DNA of 64,000 nucleotides from Paenibacillus endophyticus (GCF_014192395.1 NZ_JACHXW010000020.1:62001-126000), one strand, 5' to 3'; positions 1 to 8,273 are shown, counted from the first letter of the stretch. Numbers and translations: made by a program. The notes: generated by a model not told the origin, from the sequence alone.

Positions 1-187
1 CGCGAATCAAGCCTTCCTGCGATGGATGGATAACGACTCCAATTTCCACAATGGCAAGCTCAGTCAGCTTCTCGATGCAAGCCTGCAGAATAGAAATGTT
101 GGCTACAGGAATAAGTGTTTTTGGAAAATTTAAAGTGATCGGATACAATCTTGTCCCTTTACCCGCACATAGGATAAGTCCTTTCAA
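1..187 (-). CDS. Nucleotide-sugar pyrophosphorylase, RmlA-like (N-terminal part; runs off left edge)
   Basis: Only the first 62 codons are present. The translation opens with LKGLILCAGKGTRLYPIT, the glycine-rich nucleotide-binding loop of glucose-1-phosphate thymidylyltransferases and related NTP-sugar transferases (G-x-G-T-R-L signature), followed by NFPKTLIPVAN, where the family usually has PK-x-L-x-P. I chose the TTG at 187 because GGGGAG lies 7 bases upstream; an in-frame ATG is not available at that spacing. The family makes dTDP-glucose or similar activated sugars in the cytoplasm. Its position beside four glycosyltransferases suggests it supplies their donor. It is transcribed away from them. 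The exact sugar cannot be told from this fragment. Confidence 0.8.
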   Translation of the reverse strand, partial: MKGLILCAGKGTRLYPITLNFPKTLIPVANISILQACIEKLTELAIVEIGVVIHPSQEGLIR

Positions 188-388
188 TTCGCATCTCCCC
201 TAAAAAATCAGTTTCTATTAATCTATTAAATTGCAGCTTGATTGGTGTGGGCCAAGCTTCGCGAGTGAGATAGAATACAGCGGAACTTTCTTCGCCCAAC
301 TAATGAAAGTGCCGTGTCGTCTTCTGAAAACCGCTCATATCCTATCAAGAAATGCCCATGGATACTAACCTAAGGGAGCTGTGTACAT

Positions 389-1414
389 TTGAAGATCGTG
401 CAAGTATCGACAAATACGATTCCAGTTCCTCCAAAAGATTACGGCGGCACGCAGCGTGACGTTTATTATCTCACCGAGGAATTGGTTCGCCGCGGACACG
501 AGGTCATCTTGTTCGCCAAGGAAGGCTCTACGGCTCAAGCTACCCAAACCTTTGAATATCCTTCCAACAATCCAAAAGAACAACTCGATTTCATCATAAA
601 AAACATGCCTGAGGACGTTGATTTCATCCATGACCATTACGGTATCGTCGCGCAGGCGAACCCGCCGATCCCGACGATCCGCAATTCGCATTCAAAAGGC
701 GTTAGCGGCGTTCAGCTTCCCGTCTACGTAAGCAGGATGATTTTACGGAAATACGGAAAAAGGAAAGGCTTCTACGTCTATAACGGGATTCGTGTCGAGG
801 ACTACGTTTTTCAAAAGAATAAAAGCAAGTATCTGCTCTTCCTTGGCCGATTGATTGAACAGAAAGGCGTGCACCTTGCGATCGAGATTGCCAAGAAAAC
901 CGGGAAAGAGCTTATCATCGCAGGTCCGCTGAATGACCGTAAATATTTTAACGCCAAAATAAAGCCCCATCTCAATAAACGCATCCGCTATGTGGGCTCG
1001 GTCGGCGGCAGAAAAAAGCAAGAATTGCTTGCCGGCGCAAGCTGCGTGCTCTTCACCTCCACTTGGGATGAACCGTTTGGCCTTGTACTGATCGAAGCGC
1101 TCGCAAGCGGGACTCCCGTTCTCGGCTTCAGGAAAGGCGCCATTCCTGAAGTGCTGAAGGGCTTGCCTCAGCTGATATGCGACAACACCAGGGACATGAT
1201 CGCCAAAGTAAAGAACGCCAAGCGATTCCCGTCCCCCCATCGATGCAGGCGATACGTGCGCAAGCGTTTCTCCGATGTCGTCATGACCGATCAATTTCTC
1301 AAGCTCTATGAAAAAATTATTAAAGGGAACAAATACAAGCTCATCAAAAACTCTAAATGGAATAAGCGTAAAGCCCGGATCGTTAAACAGAACGAGGAGA
1401 TGAAAGAATGGTAA
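389..1414 (+). CDS. Glycosyltransferase family 4 (first copy of duplicated module)
   Basis: A 341-residue GT-B fold retaining glycosyltransferase. The N-terminal half shows the acceptor-domain opening KIVQVSTNTIPVPP and YGGTQRDVYYLTEELVRRGHEV. The C-terminal half has LLFLGRLIEQKGVHLAI (about residues 148-165), then TSTWDEPFGLVLIEALASGTPV, the donor-binding E-x7-E region typical of GT4. The C-terminus is rich in Lys/Arg. The start is a TTG with AAGGGAG 10 bases upstream. The stop overlaps the next gene's ATG (ATGGTAA), so the two are probably translationally coupled. A closely similar protein is encoded at 2181-3167. Donor and acceptor are unknown; the setting suggests spore- or cell-surface glycan assembly. 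Confidence 0.88.
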   Translation: MKIVQVSTNTIPVPPKDYGGTQRDVYYLTEELVRRGHEVILFAKEGSTAQATQTFEYPSNNPKEQLDFIIKNMPEDVDFIHDHYGIVAQANPPIPTIRNSHSKGVSGVQLPVYVSRMILRKYGKRKGFYVYNGIRVEDYVFQKNKSKYLLFLGRLIEQKGVHLAIEIAKKTGKELIIAGPLNDRKYFNAKIKPHLNKRIRYVGSVGGRKKQELLAGASCVLFTSTWDEPFGLVLIEALASGTPVLGFRKGAIPEVLKGLPQLICDNTRDMIAKVKNAKRFPSPHRCRRYVRKRFSDVVMTDQFLKLYEKIIKGNKYKLIKNSKWNKRKARIVKQNEEMKEW

Positions 1415-2097
1415 CCATCATTGCCTGCACGATGAGATCTTCATTTATGGATAATGTCTTCGCCAATTATGATCGGCAGACATGGAAAGACAAGGAAATG
1501 ATTATTGTACTGAACAAAAACAACATGAACCTGGAGGCATGGAAAGAACGCGCAAGCCGTTATCCGAATAACGAAGTGCGCGTATTCAAGCTCCCGCAGA
1601 AGTATAAGCTTGGCAAATGCTTGAACTACGCCATTGCTCGGGCGAAGGACGGCATCATTACGAAGTTCGACGATGATGATTACTACGGGGCGAAGTATTT
1701 GAGGGAATCCGTGCGAGCGCTCAAAAAAGGGAAAGCCAAAATCATCGGCAAGCATACCTCCTACCTTTATTTTGAGGAAAAAAAGGCACTTATGGTGTTT
1801 CGTGCCGGCGGCGAGCGCAAATACCAAAGATCTGTTAAAGGAGGCACCCTTTTGTTCCGGAAATCCGTATGGAAAAAAGTGAAATTCCCCGAAAACAAAT
1901 TGGTAGGCACCGATTCCGGATGGACTGGCAGATGCCGCCGAAGAGGCTATAAAATATATTCGGTTTCCAAAAAGCACTACGTCTGCATAAGAAGAAAAAA
2001 CATTGGCTCCCACACGCAAAAAAAGAGTACGAAACGATACATGTCTCATTGCAAGCTGGTTCGTCATACCCGCAACTTCAAAAAATACGTTTCTTAA
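1408..2097 (+). CDS. Glycosyltransferase family 2 (first copy of duplicated module)
   Basis: 229 residues with a GT-A fold layout: an N-terminal beta strand (VTIIACTMRSSFMDNVF), YDRQTWKDKEMIIV, LNYAIARAKDGIITKFDDDDYY carrying the acidic metal/UDP-binding cluster, and a C-terminal GTDSGWTGRCRRRGYKIY segment. It is shorter than most GT2 enzymes and lacks membrane segments, so a soluble cytoplasmic enzyme is likely. It overlaps the preceding GT4 gene by 7 bases. The same GT4-GT2 pair is repeated immediately downstream. Substrate unknown. The many basic residues near the C-terminus recall the basic tails of other proteins in this locus. Confidence 0.85.
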   Translation: MVTIIACTMRSSFMDNVFANYDRQTWKDKEMIIVLNKNNMNLEAWKERASRYPNNEVRVFKLPQKYKLGKCLNYAIARAKDGIITKFDDDDYYGAKYLRESVRALKKGKAKIIGKHTSYLYFEEKKALMVFRAGGERKYQRSVKGGTLLFRKSVWKKVKFPENKLVGTDSGWTGRCRRRGYKIYSVSKKHYVCIRRKNIGSHTQKKSTKRYMSHCKLVRHTRNFKKYVS

Positions 2098-2180
2098 TAG
2101 GGATGAACGGAATACCGCAATAGCTGGAACAGCGGGATCCGCTGTTCTCGGCTGCACCTAAACAGAGGAGCTGAGCGGCT

Positions 2181-3167
2181 TTGAGAATTGCTCAAATATC
2201 GAATAATACGATACCAGTGCCTCCCAAGGATTACGGGGGTACGCAGCGCGAGGTATACTATTTAACGGAGGAACTGCTCAGGCGCGGTCATAAGGTTTAT
2301 TTGTTTGCCAAAAAAGGCACAAGCGCCCGTTCAACGAAAACCTTCTATTACCCATCCAACGATGCCAAGGAACAGCTCGCTTTTATTAAAAAAAACCTTC
2401 CGGACGGCATCGACTTCATTCATGACCATTACGGTATTGTCGCAAAAGCCAATCCTCCGATTCCCACCATTCGCAGCTCCCATTCCAAAGGGGTAACCGG
2501 CGTTCAGATACCCGTATATGTTAGCAAAAAAATATGGAGCAAATACGGCGATAGAAAAGGCTTCTTCGTGCATAATGGCATTCGGATGAAAGACTATACG
2601 TTCCGCAAAAAGAAAAAGAAGCATCTCCTCTTCCTTGGCCGGATCATGAAGGAAAAAGGAACCCATCTCGCTGTCAAGGTAGCCAAAAAAACAGGCAAGG
2701 ACCTGATCCTCGCCGGTCCGATCCATGATAACAAATATTTCAAATCCAAAATCCAGCCGCATTTGAATAAGCATATCCGATATGTGGGACCCGTAGGCGG
2801 CAAGAAAAAGCAGCAGCTGCTTTCTGAGGCAAGCTGCGTGCTGTTCACGTCGACCTGGGATGAACCGTTCGGCCTCGTGCTTATCGAAGCGATGGCTTGC
2901 GGTACGCCTGCGCTCGGCTTCAAGAAAGGCGGGGCAGTGCCTGAAGTGCTGAAGGGCATGCCCGCGCTCATCTGCAAAAACACAAAAAGCATGATCGCGA
3001 AAGCCAAGCATCCGAAAAAGCTGCCCTCTGCACGGGCATGCCGGCGCTACGTCAAAACGAACTTCTCAGACCGTGCAATGACGAGCAAATTTCTGAAGCT
3101 GTACAAAAAAATCATTATGGAAAAGCAATATAAGCTCAATAAACAATCGACTTGGAACGAGATTTAA
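2181..3167 (+). CDS. Glycosyltransferase family 4 (second copy of duplicated module)
   Basis: 328 residues, easily aligned along its whole length with the product of 389-1414. Identical blocks include NTIPVPPKDYGGTQR, FIHDHYGIVA, ASCVLFTSTWDEPFGLVLIEA and EVLKG. By eye well over half the positions are identical, so this is a paralogue from tandem duplication. The start is TTG with AGAGGAG about 10 bases upstream. The C-terminus diverges and ends earlier than in copy 1. Divergence sits mostly in the segment after VYVS and in the tail, which could alter acceptor choice. Its stop overlaps the next gene's ATG (TAATG). Confidence 0.88.
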   Translation: MRIAQISNNTIPVPPKDYGGTQREVYYLTEELLRRGHKVYLFAKKGTSARSTKTFYYPSNDAKEQLAFIKKNLPDGIDFIHDHYGIVAKANPPIPTIRSSHSKGVTGVQIPVYVSKKIWSKYGDRKGFFVHNGIRMKDYTFRKKKKKHLLFLGRIMKEKGTHLAVKVAKKTGKDLILAGPIHDNKYFKSKIQPHLNKHIRYVGPVGGKKKQQLLSEASCVLFTSTWDEPFGLVLIEAMACGTPALGFKKGGAVPEVLKGMPALICKNTKSMIAKAKHPKKLPSARACRRYVKTNFSDRAMTSKFLKLYKKIIMEKQYKLNKQSTWNEI

Positions 3168-3916
3168 TGAAGCTTGCGGCTGAAGGCGTTTCTATGATTG
3201 CTGCCACAGTCCGTGAGCCCTTTCTCCAGCAGATCTTTCACAATTACGATCGTCAGATCTGGACTCATAAAGAGCTGATTATTATCGTGAACGATAACGC
3301 AATTTCCTTGGCTCCTTACATGCAGAAGGCGCTGGATTATCCGAATGTATCCGTGTTTAGGGTAGATGAAGGTAAGAACCTGGGAGCCTGTCTGAATTAC
3401 GGAGTAGCGCAAGCCAAATTCAATTATATTGCAAAGCTGGACGATGATGATTATTACTCACCTTATTATCTCACCGAGGCGATGCAGCAATTTTCAAGCT
3501 CTGATGCCGACATAGTAGGCAAACGCTCCTGCTACTTCTATTTTCCTCACCGCTCGAAGCTGTTATTCCGCAGAACCGCAGTCCGCGCCAATAGCCGATG
3601 CAAGAAAATAGCAGGAGCCACGATTATGTTTCACAGAAACGTCTTTGAAAAGGTGCAATTTCCCACCAAAGTCATACAAGGCTCAGATGTCCGTTTCATC
3701 CGCGCCTGTCTCGCGAACGGTTTTCGGTTATATACGACCTCCCGATACAATTTCGTTGCGTTCCGGCGAAAGGATCCAAGGTCGCATACCTGGAAAGTCA
3801 ACGATTATCAATTGTTGTCTAGTAAAGGGGCTATCATCATCCGCACGACTAACTTCAATAAACATATTATGAAGCCGTTTCATATTGTTCCCTCCGGCAT
3901 TGCAAGCAAGAGCTAA
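3167..3916 (+). CDS. Glycosyltransferase family 2 (second copy of duplicated module)
   Basis: About 249 residues, GT-A fold. Conserved features shared with the product of 1408-2097 are the MIAATVREPFLQQIFHNYD opening, LNYGVAQAKFNYIAKLDDDDYY with its acidic cluster, and the NFVAFRRKDPRSHTWK segment near the C-terminus. I chose the ATG at 3167 because it overlaps the upstream stop as TAATG and follows GGAACGAG; a TTG at 3152 and an ATG at 3194 are alternatives. Together with 2181-3167 it repeats the bicistronic arrangement of 389-2097. Substrate unknown. Confidence 0.83.
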   Translation: MKLAAEGVSMIAATVREPFLQQIFHNYDRQIWTHKELIIIVNDNAISLAPYMQKALDYPNVSVFRVDEGKNLGACLNYGVAQAKFNYIAKLDDDDYYSPYYLTEAMQQFSSSDADIVGKRSCYFYFPHRSKLLFRRTAVRANSRCKKIAGATIMFHRNVFEKVQFPTKVIQGSDVRFIRACLANGFRLYTTSRYNFVAFRRKDPRSHTWKVNDYQLLSSKGAIIIRTTNFNKHIMKPFHIVPSGIASKS

Positions 3917-3921
3917 CAGCC

Positions 3922-3991
3922 AAAAAAAAGCGGAGGCTGGCCCTGACTCACTCATCCTAGACGGTGAAAGTCAGCCTCCACTTTCATTTTC
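3922..3991 (+). terminator. Terminator between convergent genes
   Basis: GGAGGCTG at 3932-3939 pairs with CAGCCTCC at 3972-3979, followed by a T-rich stretch (CTTTCATTTTC). On the opposite strand the stem is followed by CTTTTTTTT. It sits between the GT2 gene ending at 3916 and the minus-strand gene ending at 3984 and probably serves both. Confidence 0.7.
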
Positions 3992-5129
3992 GGCGCTGTA
4001 TGCGTTTGCGTCTAATTGATTTTCTTTTTTTACGGACAAGCTTTCGTCTTTTCAAGGCATTCGTTTTCTCAAAACTTTCATCCGGGCTGGGATCGAGCAT
4101 GGCTTCATCCGTACTACTATATCCATTCATGAGCTCTTCGCCTGTGCCAAAATAGGCGTTCGTCAGCAAATATGGATTTTCCGTTTCTGGATTCTCATAA
4201 TAATAGCGGCGGAACAACGATTTCGTAAGATCCGAGATGGCTTCTCCACTTGCAAATATGCTATAGCACCAAGGCACGCTCTCAACCGCCGCATCGCTTT
4301 CCGCTTCTATTCTAGCTCTGTAGTTTTCATAGAGCTCTTGATACAGCATGGCATTCGCGTCTTCGATCCAAGCCGTTGCCTGAAGAAACCCACTCGAGGG
4401 CAATATGATGCGAAGCGGCTGGCCTTCGATCTCATAGTGATTCGGTCCTGCAGCCGTAATATTCCAGCGCTCCATGAGATTATCTGCATTCACCAGATAA
4501 CCCGGATTTCTAATCGCATATACGTTATCAAACAGCGTATGCGTGAAGTCAAGCCAGGATTGATCGGCAAAACGGCTGCTGTCGATCTCATAATAACAGT
4601 TGTTCTCGCTAAGCCTGCACCACCATTTCAAGAAATCATTCGTAATAGAGTGGCGTCTTAGCGCAACAAAGGCGGTATCGAATATACCTTTCTGGCGTAC
4701 ATTCGACTGCATATGGGCATCCAGCGACTCGGGAAAAACAACTTTGCTCGCCATCGCAATCGGATGCGCTTCCCATATCGTAGGAAGCTCGTTTAAGGGA
4801 GATAGCATCATCGTACCAGCGTCCATGCTGACAAAGTGATTCTCACTTCCATATTTATCGTATACGTATCGCACAGCAAAGGACCTGCAAGCCCGTTCTG
4901 CTTCTATTAATGTATATTGAAAGAAAAATTTCGACACACTATCCCATGCAGCAATATCTTTCATCAATACCGTCTCATCAAAATAAGAGCATTGCTTTGC
5001 GGCAGAAGGCAGCTTATCCTCCATTAATGCTACGACTATCTTGCTGCCGGGCATTTGTTCCTTGACCGATTTGGCCATGACGATCGCTTTAGGCAAGTGA
5101 ACGGCACTAATTGCCGTTACGACAATCAT
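3984..5129 (-). CDS. Putative GT-A type glycosyltransferase with Lys/Arg-rich C-terminal tail
   Basis: 381 residues. The N-terminus (MIVVTAISAVHLPKAIVMAKSVKEQMPGSKIVV) reads like the nucleotide-sugar binding start of GT8-like enzymes: a strand, then a helix of potential donor contacts. VSMDAGTMMLSPLNELP (about residue 95) occupies the place of the DxD motif, but reads DAG, so the second Asp is missing. The last 22 residues are almost entirely Lys/Arg. Similar basic tails or heads are seen in the GT2 at 8626 and the small protein at 7350, so they may be a shared anchoring or sorting device (inference). No membrane segment is visible. The gene is convergent with the duplicated GT4-GT2 module. 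Confidence 0.6.
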   Translation of the reverse strand: MIVVTAISAVHLPKAIVMAKSVKEQMPGSKIVVALMEDKLPSAAKQCSYFDETVLMKDIAAWDSVSKFFFQYTLIEAERACRSFAVRYVYDKYGSENHFVSMDAGTMMLSPLNELPTIWEAHPIAMASKVVFPESLDAHMQSNVRQKGIFDTAFVALRRHSITNDFLKWWCRLSENNCYYEIDSSRFADQSWLDFTHTLFDNVYAIRNPGYLVNADNLMERWNITAAGPNHYEIEGQPLRIILPSSGFLQATAWIEDANAMLYQELYENYRARIEAESDAAVESVPWCYSIFASGEAISDLTKSLFRRYYYENPETENPYLLTNAYFGTGEELMNGYSSTDEAMLDPSPDESFEKTNALKRRKLVRKKRKSIRRKRIQRRK

Positions 5130-5294
5130 CTAGATCCTACCTTGCTATTTCGTTGTAGTCTTTTATCACTCATGGTAGTTTGACCATCTCCTCTCCTACC
5201 CTATTCTATGAAGGACTAGAATGGCAGGAAACCCTATGATCTGTCTATATTTGAACCCTCATCGATGATAGAATCCGAGAGGGTGCAAGTTTAC

Positions 5295-5331
5295 GCCAAA
5301 AGACGGCCGAAGTTATTCTTCTGCCGTCTTA
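5295..5331 (-). terminator. Rho-independent terminator of the YhcN/YlaJ-like gene
   Basis: Read on the minus strand, AAGACGGC (5330-5323) and GCCGTCTT (5307-5300) form an 8-bp stem around a 15-base loop, followed by TTGG. It lies just downstream of the lipoprotein gene ending at 5351. Confidence 0.75.
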
Positions 5332-5350
5332 ACATGAACGCTTCTTCACC

Positions 5351-6076
5351 TTAGTCGTAAATCATTCGTTTCGTTTTTGTGCTTCTGTTCTCCACCTGGT
5401 CCTCTCCCGATTTCTTCGGGAAGATACGCTCAGCCATTGCGTTGAACTCTGCTATAAAGCCTTGGATGGGATGTCCGAGCTTCACATCATTCATATATGC
5501 GGTCATTCGTCCAACGAAGTCAGGGTTCGCGGATACGTACACATGCTCAATGCTTGGATTTAACTCTTTGATCTTATTCGCAATCTGATCTTTCATTGCT
5601 GCAGTCAACTGAGCATGACCGGTTGACAAGCTGCTCATGCGTCTGCTGATATCAGCGCCTTCTTTTCCCATATAGCCGTTGTTTGTACGGCTTAGCATTT
5701 TGGAATCCATATTAGGCTCGCCTTCGTCAAGGGAGACCGCTACATACGCGTTATGTTCTGTCAGCATGACGTAAGAGGCCTTAACTACTCCTAGATCCGT
5801 AATCTCCTTAGCGAGCTTCTCGCTCATCTCCATACGGTAATTTTTGTGGGAGCCAATAACATTATTGCTGTTCAGCCTTCGTCCATTCACCCGGTTCATT
5901 TCATTCATTTGATCATCGGCGAACCGTTTGTTTTTTAATAAATTGCCATTTGCATCATATCGAATGCTGTTTGATCGGATGTCTTTATTCCCAAGCTCAC
6001 CGTGATTTTCCATGCAGCCTGCCAGCATCGTGCTAAGCAACACACCTGCAGACAAAGCAACGATTTGTTTGCGCAT
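5351..6076 (-). CDS. YhcN/YlaJ family sporulation lipoprotein
   Basis: 241 residues. The N-terminus MRKQIVALSAGVLLSTMLAGC is a lipoprotein signal peptide with lipobox LAGC, so the mature protein is probably anchored by a diacylglyceryl Cys. After a low-complexity stretch, the region with MSEKLAKEITDLGVVKASYVMLTEHNAYVAV is the core of the YhcN/YlaJ family, which contains germination and spore-membrane lipoproteins. An IEHVYVSANPDFVGRM segment near the C-terminus is also family-typical. I chose the ATG at 6076 over one five codons upstream because GGAGG lies 8 bases before it. The C-terminus is charged. A role in spore membrane or germination is inferred from the family only. Confidence 0.85.
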   Translation of the reverse strand: MRKQIVALSAGVLLSTMLAGCMENHGELGNKDIRSNSIRYDANGNLLKNKRFADDQMNEMNRVNGRRLNSNNVIGSHKNYRMEMSEKLAKEITDLGVVKASYVMLTEHNAYVAVSLDEGEPNMDSKMLSRTNNGYMGKEGADISRRMSSLSTGHAQLTAAMKDQIANKIKELNPSIEHVYVSANPDFVGRMTAYMNDVKLGHPIQGFIAEFNAMAERIFPKKSGEDQVENRSTKTKRMIYD

Positions 6077-6157
6077 TGAGCCATCCTCCACCTGATTTAG
6101 TTTAGGTTCAAGACCTTTGCTTAGCGTTCGCCTGACAGGCGATGTCTATTCATTTCA

Positions 6158-6186
6158 TTGACAATTGGCAAAGAATCAAGTAAATT
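6158..6186 (+). promoter_or_regulatory. Sigma-A type promoter of fabH
   Basis: TTGACA (6158-6163), a 17-bp spacer and TAAATT (6181-6186; 4 of 6 matches to TATAAT). The -10 runs into the FapR-like operator just downstream. Confidence 0.6.
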
Positions 6187-6197
6187 AGTATCAACTA

Positions 6198-6216
6198 CTA
6201 GTACTTGGTACTAATT
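6198..6216 (+). promoter_or_regulatory. FapR-like operator in front of fabH
   Basis: CTAGTACTTGGTACTAATT is an imperfect palindrome that closely resembles the FapR box (TTAGTACCTRRTACTAA-like). It lies between the -10 element and the fabH start. FapR is the malonyl-CoA-responsive repressor of fatty acid synthesis genes in Bacilli. A second half-site (ATTAGTA, 6184-6190) lies directly upstream. Confidence 0.65.
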
Positions 6217-6234
6217 CTGAAAGGAAGGCTCGCC

Positions 6235-7242
6235 ATGAACGAAAAACAATCGATTAACCTTCAATCCAACGCAGTCATTACCGCAATCGGAACGTATGTA
6301 CCAGAACGAATTGTAACGAATGCTGACATGGAGAAGCTTGTGGAAACAAGTGATGAGTGGATTGTCCAGCGTACAGGCATCAAGGAGCGTCGCATGGCTG
6401 CTGATGACCAATTCACGAGCCATCTTTGCTTCGGGGCCGTCGACAACATGATTGAGCGCTATGGCGTGCAGCTTTCCGATGTTGATTATATTATCGTAGC
6501 AACCTCGACCCCAGATGCTGTCTTCCCGAGCGTTGCTTCGCAGATTCAATCGCATTATGGAATCGTTCATGCCGGTTCTGTCGATATTCAAGCTGCCTGC
6601 GCCGGCTTTGCAGCGGCAATTCAGCTGGCTAACGGATTGCTGCTATCGGGGGCGCATCGTAAAATATTAGTGCTCGGCGCAGAAACCTTAACCAAAATTA
6701 CGGACTACACGGACCGAACCACTTGTATTTTATTTGGGGATGGCGCTGGTGCGTTTTTAATGGAAACCTCCGATGACGGCCATGGAGACATTTCGGCTGT
6801 TTTCACCAAAACCGATGGCGCGCGCGGACATCTGCTCTACCGCAGCAGCTTAGCTTCTGTCATTGGCGAGAATGCTATACTAACGAACGGCTTCATTGTT
6901 CAGAATGGCCGTGAAGTATACCGTTGGGCCGTCAGCCACGTCGCAGAAGGCATTCAACAGCTTATGGACCGCAGCGGGTACGGTACGAATGATATCGATT
7001 GGTTCATACCGCATAGCGCCAACATGCGCATCATTGAATCGCTCTGTGAGAGAACCGGTTTCTCTCTCGAACAAACCTTATCCAGCATCAAACAATATGG
7101 CAATACATCTGCAGCCTCCATTCCGCTTGCGATCGATGAAGGCGTACGGGCAGGTATCGTCAAGCCAGGCCAGCTTATGCTGCTCTACGGCTTCGGCGGT
7201 GGATTAACCCAAGCCGGCGTTATCCTTCGCTGGTCTTTATAA
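6235..7242 (+). CDS. fabH: 3-oxoacyl-[ACP] synthase III
   Basis: 335 residues, normal length for KAS III. It condenses a branched or straight acyl-CoA primer with malonyl-ACP to start fatty acid synthesis in the cytoplasm. The catalytic triad is visible: Cys122 in QAACAGF, His260 in FIPHSANMR and Asn290 in YGNTSAASIP. The C-terminal GFGGGLTQAGVILRW is typical. I chose the ATG at 6235 because AAGGAAGG precedes it by 5-6 bases; the ORF itself is open ten codons further up. The gene stands alone with its own promoter, FapR-like operator and terminator, so it is probably controlled with other fatty acid genes. Because other fab genes are absent here, it may be an additional FabH. Confidence 0.93.
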   Translation: MNEKQSINLQSNAVITAIGTYVPERIVTNADMEKLVETSDEWIVQRTGIKERRMAADDQFTSHLCFGAVDNMIERYGVQLSDVDYIIVATSTPDAVFPSVASQIQSHYGIVHAGSVDIQAACAGFAAAIQLANGLLLSGAHRKILVLGAETLTKITDYTDRTTCILFGDGAGAFLMETSDDGHGDISAVFTKTDGARGHLLYRSSLASVIGENAILTNGFIVQNGREVYRWAVSHVAEGIQQLMDRSGYGTNDIDWFIPHSANMRIIESLCERTGFSLEQTLSSIKQYGNTSAASIPLAIDEGVRAGIVKPGQLMLLYGFGGGLTQAGVILRWSL

Positions 7243-7254
7243 AATAAGCCAAAT

Positions 7255-7313
7255 CAGCCATATTCCTTTATGTTTCCGCTAACGGGGAACATGAAGGAAT
7301 ATGGCTTTTCTTT
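7255..7313 (+). terminator. Terminator of fabH
   Basis: A long stem: AGCCATATTCCTT (7256-7268) pairs with AAGGAATATGGCT, with further pairing of ATGTT/AACAT, then TTTTCTTTT. Confidence 0.85.
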
Positions 7314-7349
7314 TAGCCTGCTCATTGCCGCTTTTCTTATTTCCCCTTC

Positions 7350-7610
7350 TCATTGCCGCTTCTCATAAGCGGCCTGATGGCCATCCTCAAAGCCTTTGGC
7401 AAATCCGGTATTATAACCATCGTTAAAGGTTTGCCCAAGCTCCGCCCGTTCATTATCTTTCTGGGCAAACCGTTTTCTCGCAACAGGCTTGCGGCGCAGA
7501 AGCGTCTTTTGGGGAGCTATGTTTCTTCGGCCTGCCGCCTTGCGCGTACTTTTCGAGCCTTTGCTTATGCCCGCAGCCGCTCTTCTCTTATTGCTCAGCA
7601 CCCGCTTCAC
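7350..7610 (-). CDS. Small basic protein with Tyr/Gly/Phe-spaced C-terminus, unknown
   Basis: About 86 residues from the GTG at 7610: Lys/Arg/Ala-rich through residue 55, then a C-terminal motif FNDGYNTGFAKGFEDGHQ with aromatic-Gly spacing. That motif is like YKSGLIEGYKQGVQAG at the N-terminus of the GT2 encoded at 8626, where it directly precedes the catalytic domain. The gene could be a stand-alone docking peptide or the leftover N-terminus of a lost glycosyltransferase. The frame is open back to 7724, so the start is uncertain; GTG at 7610 overlaps the upstream stop by 23 bases, but its GGGG is too close to be a good ribosome site. Last gene of the minus-strand locus. Function unknown. Confidence 0.5.
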   Translation of the reverse strand: MKRVLSNKRRAAAGISKGSKSTRKAAGRRNIAPQKTLLRRKPVARKRFAQKDNERAELGQTFNDGYNTGFAKGFEDGHQAAYEKRQ

Positions 7611-7902
7611 CCCCTGACCATGAAACGCTGTATATGGATAGCTTTTGCTGAAGCCAAGGCTGGGCAGGCCTCCCCTTCCGTCTAATCCGTTTGCGCCAGG
7701 CAAGGCCCGTAACCGACTCTGCAATCGATTCTTGCATCGCTGTCAGCGTACTGACATTGTCTCTTAGCAGCTTGCTCGCATAAGGAGAGCTGTCTGCTAT
7801 TCCCGCCATACTCTCCAGCATGTGCGCAAGCGCATGCTGGCTTCTTGCAAGCGCGGCCAAAAACGCAATTTTCGCTTCCTGTTCGTTACGCGGGCTGACC
7901 AT
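7588..7902 (-). CDS. Small helical protein of the repeat-protein locus (third of three), unknown
   Basis: 104 residues. The first two thirds look alpha-helical and Ala/Leu/Ser-rich (LAALARSQHALAHMLESMAGIA); the last third is basic (WRKRIRRKGRPAQPWL). Its ATG overlaps the preceding stop (TAATG), so translational coupling is likely. The layout, with LE after an Ala-rich helix and a second helix after a short loop, resembles the products of 7902-8246 and 8274-8564, suggesting old paralogues. No enzyme motif is seen. The last 20 or so codons overlap another open frame and the true C-terminus is less certain. Confidence 0.6.
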   Translation of the reverse strand: MVSPRNEQEAKIAFLAALARSQHALAHMLESMAGIADSSPYASKLLRDNVSTLTAMQESIAESVTGLAWRKRIRRKGRPAQPWLQQKLSIYSVSWSGGEAGAEQ

Positions 7903-8246
7903 TAGTTTTTATCCCCGAAAGAGAAGCCTTTTCCTATTGAAGGCATTGCATCTCCATAGCTTTCACCCATTTCTTCCTCCTGCTGCAGTACCGCCTTCAG
8001 AATCGAAACCATGCCTTGATTAAGCTTGGCGATTCCGTCGATAACCTCAATGACTTGATCATGCATCTGAATGGACTGACCAAGCTGCGCCTGCTCAGAG
8101 TCAAAGCTATGGCTGTGCAAATGATTGCAAATCCAGTTTCGCATCTTCTCGGCCTCCGCTGCTTTGGCTTCTAGCATAATAGCTATATTCCACTGCATAT
8201 TCGCCGTTGAGTCCAGCATCCGCAAATACGCCTGTTCGCGGTTCAT
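7902..8246 (-). CDS. Small helical protein of the repeat-protein locus (second of three), unknown
   Basis: 114 residues, predicted mostly helical: MQWNIAIMLEAKAAEAEKMRNWICNHL, a His/Ser loop, then QVIEVIDGIAKLNQGMVSILKAVLQQEEEMG. AAGGAGG stands about 11 bases before the ATG. Spacing to its neighbours is 27 bases upstream and an overlap downstream, so it is in one transcript with them. I do not recognise a characterised family. The co-occurrence with the repeat protein and GT2 suggests a structural or chaperone-like role in the same assembly (inference). Confidence 0.7.
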   Translation of the reverse strand: MNREQAYLRMLDSTANMQWNIAIMLEAKAAEAEKMRNWICNHLHSHSFDSEQAQLGQSIQMHDQVIEVIDGIAKLNQGMVSILKAVLQQEEEMGESYGDAMPSIGKGFSFGDKN

Positions 8247-8273
8247 CGCTGCCCATACCTCCTTATCATTCCG

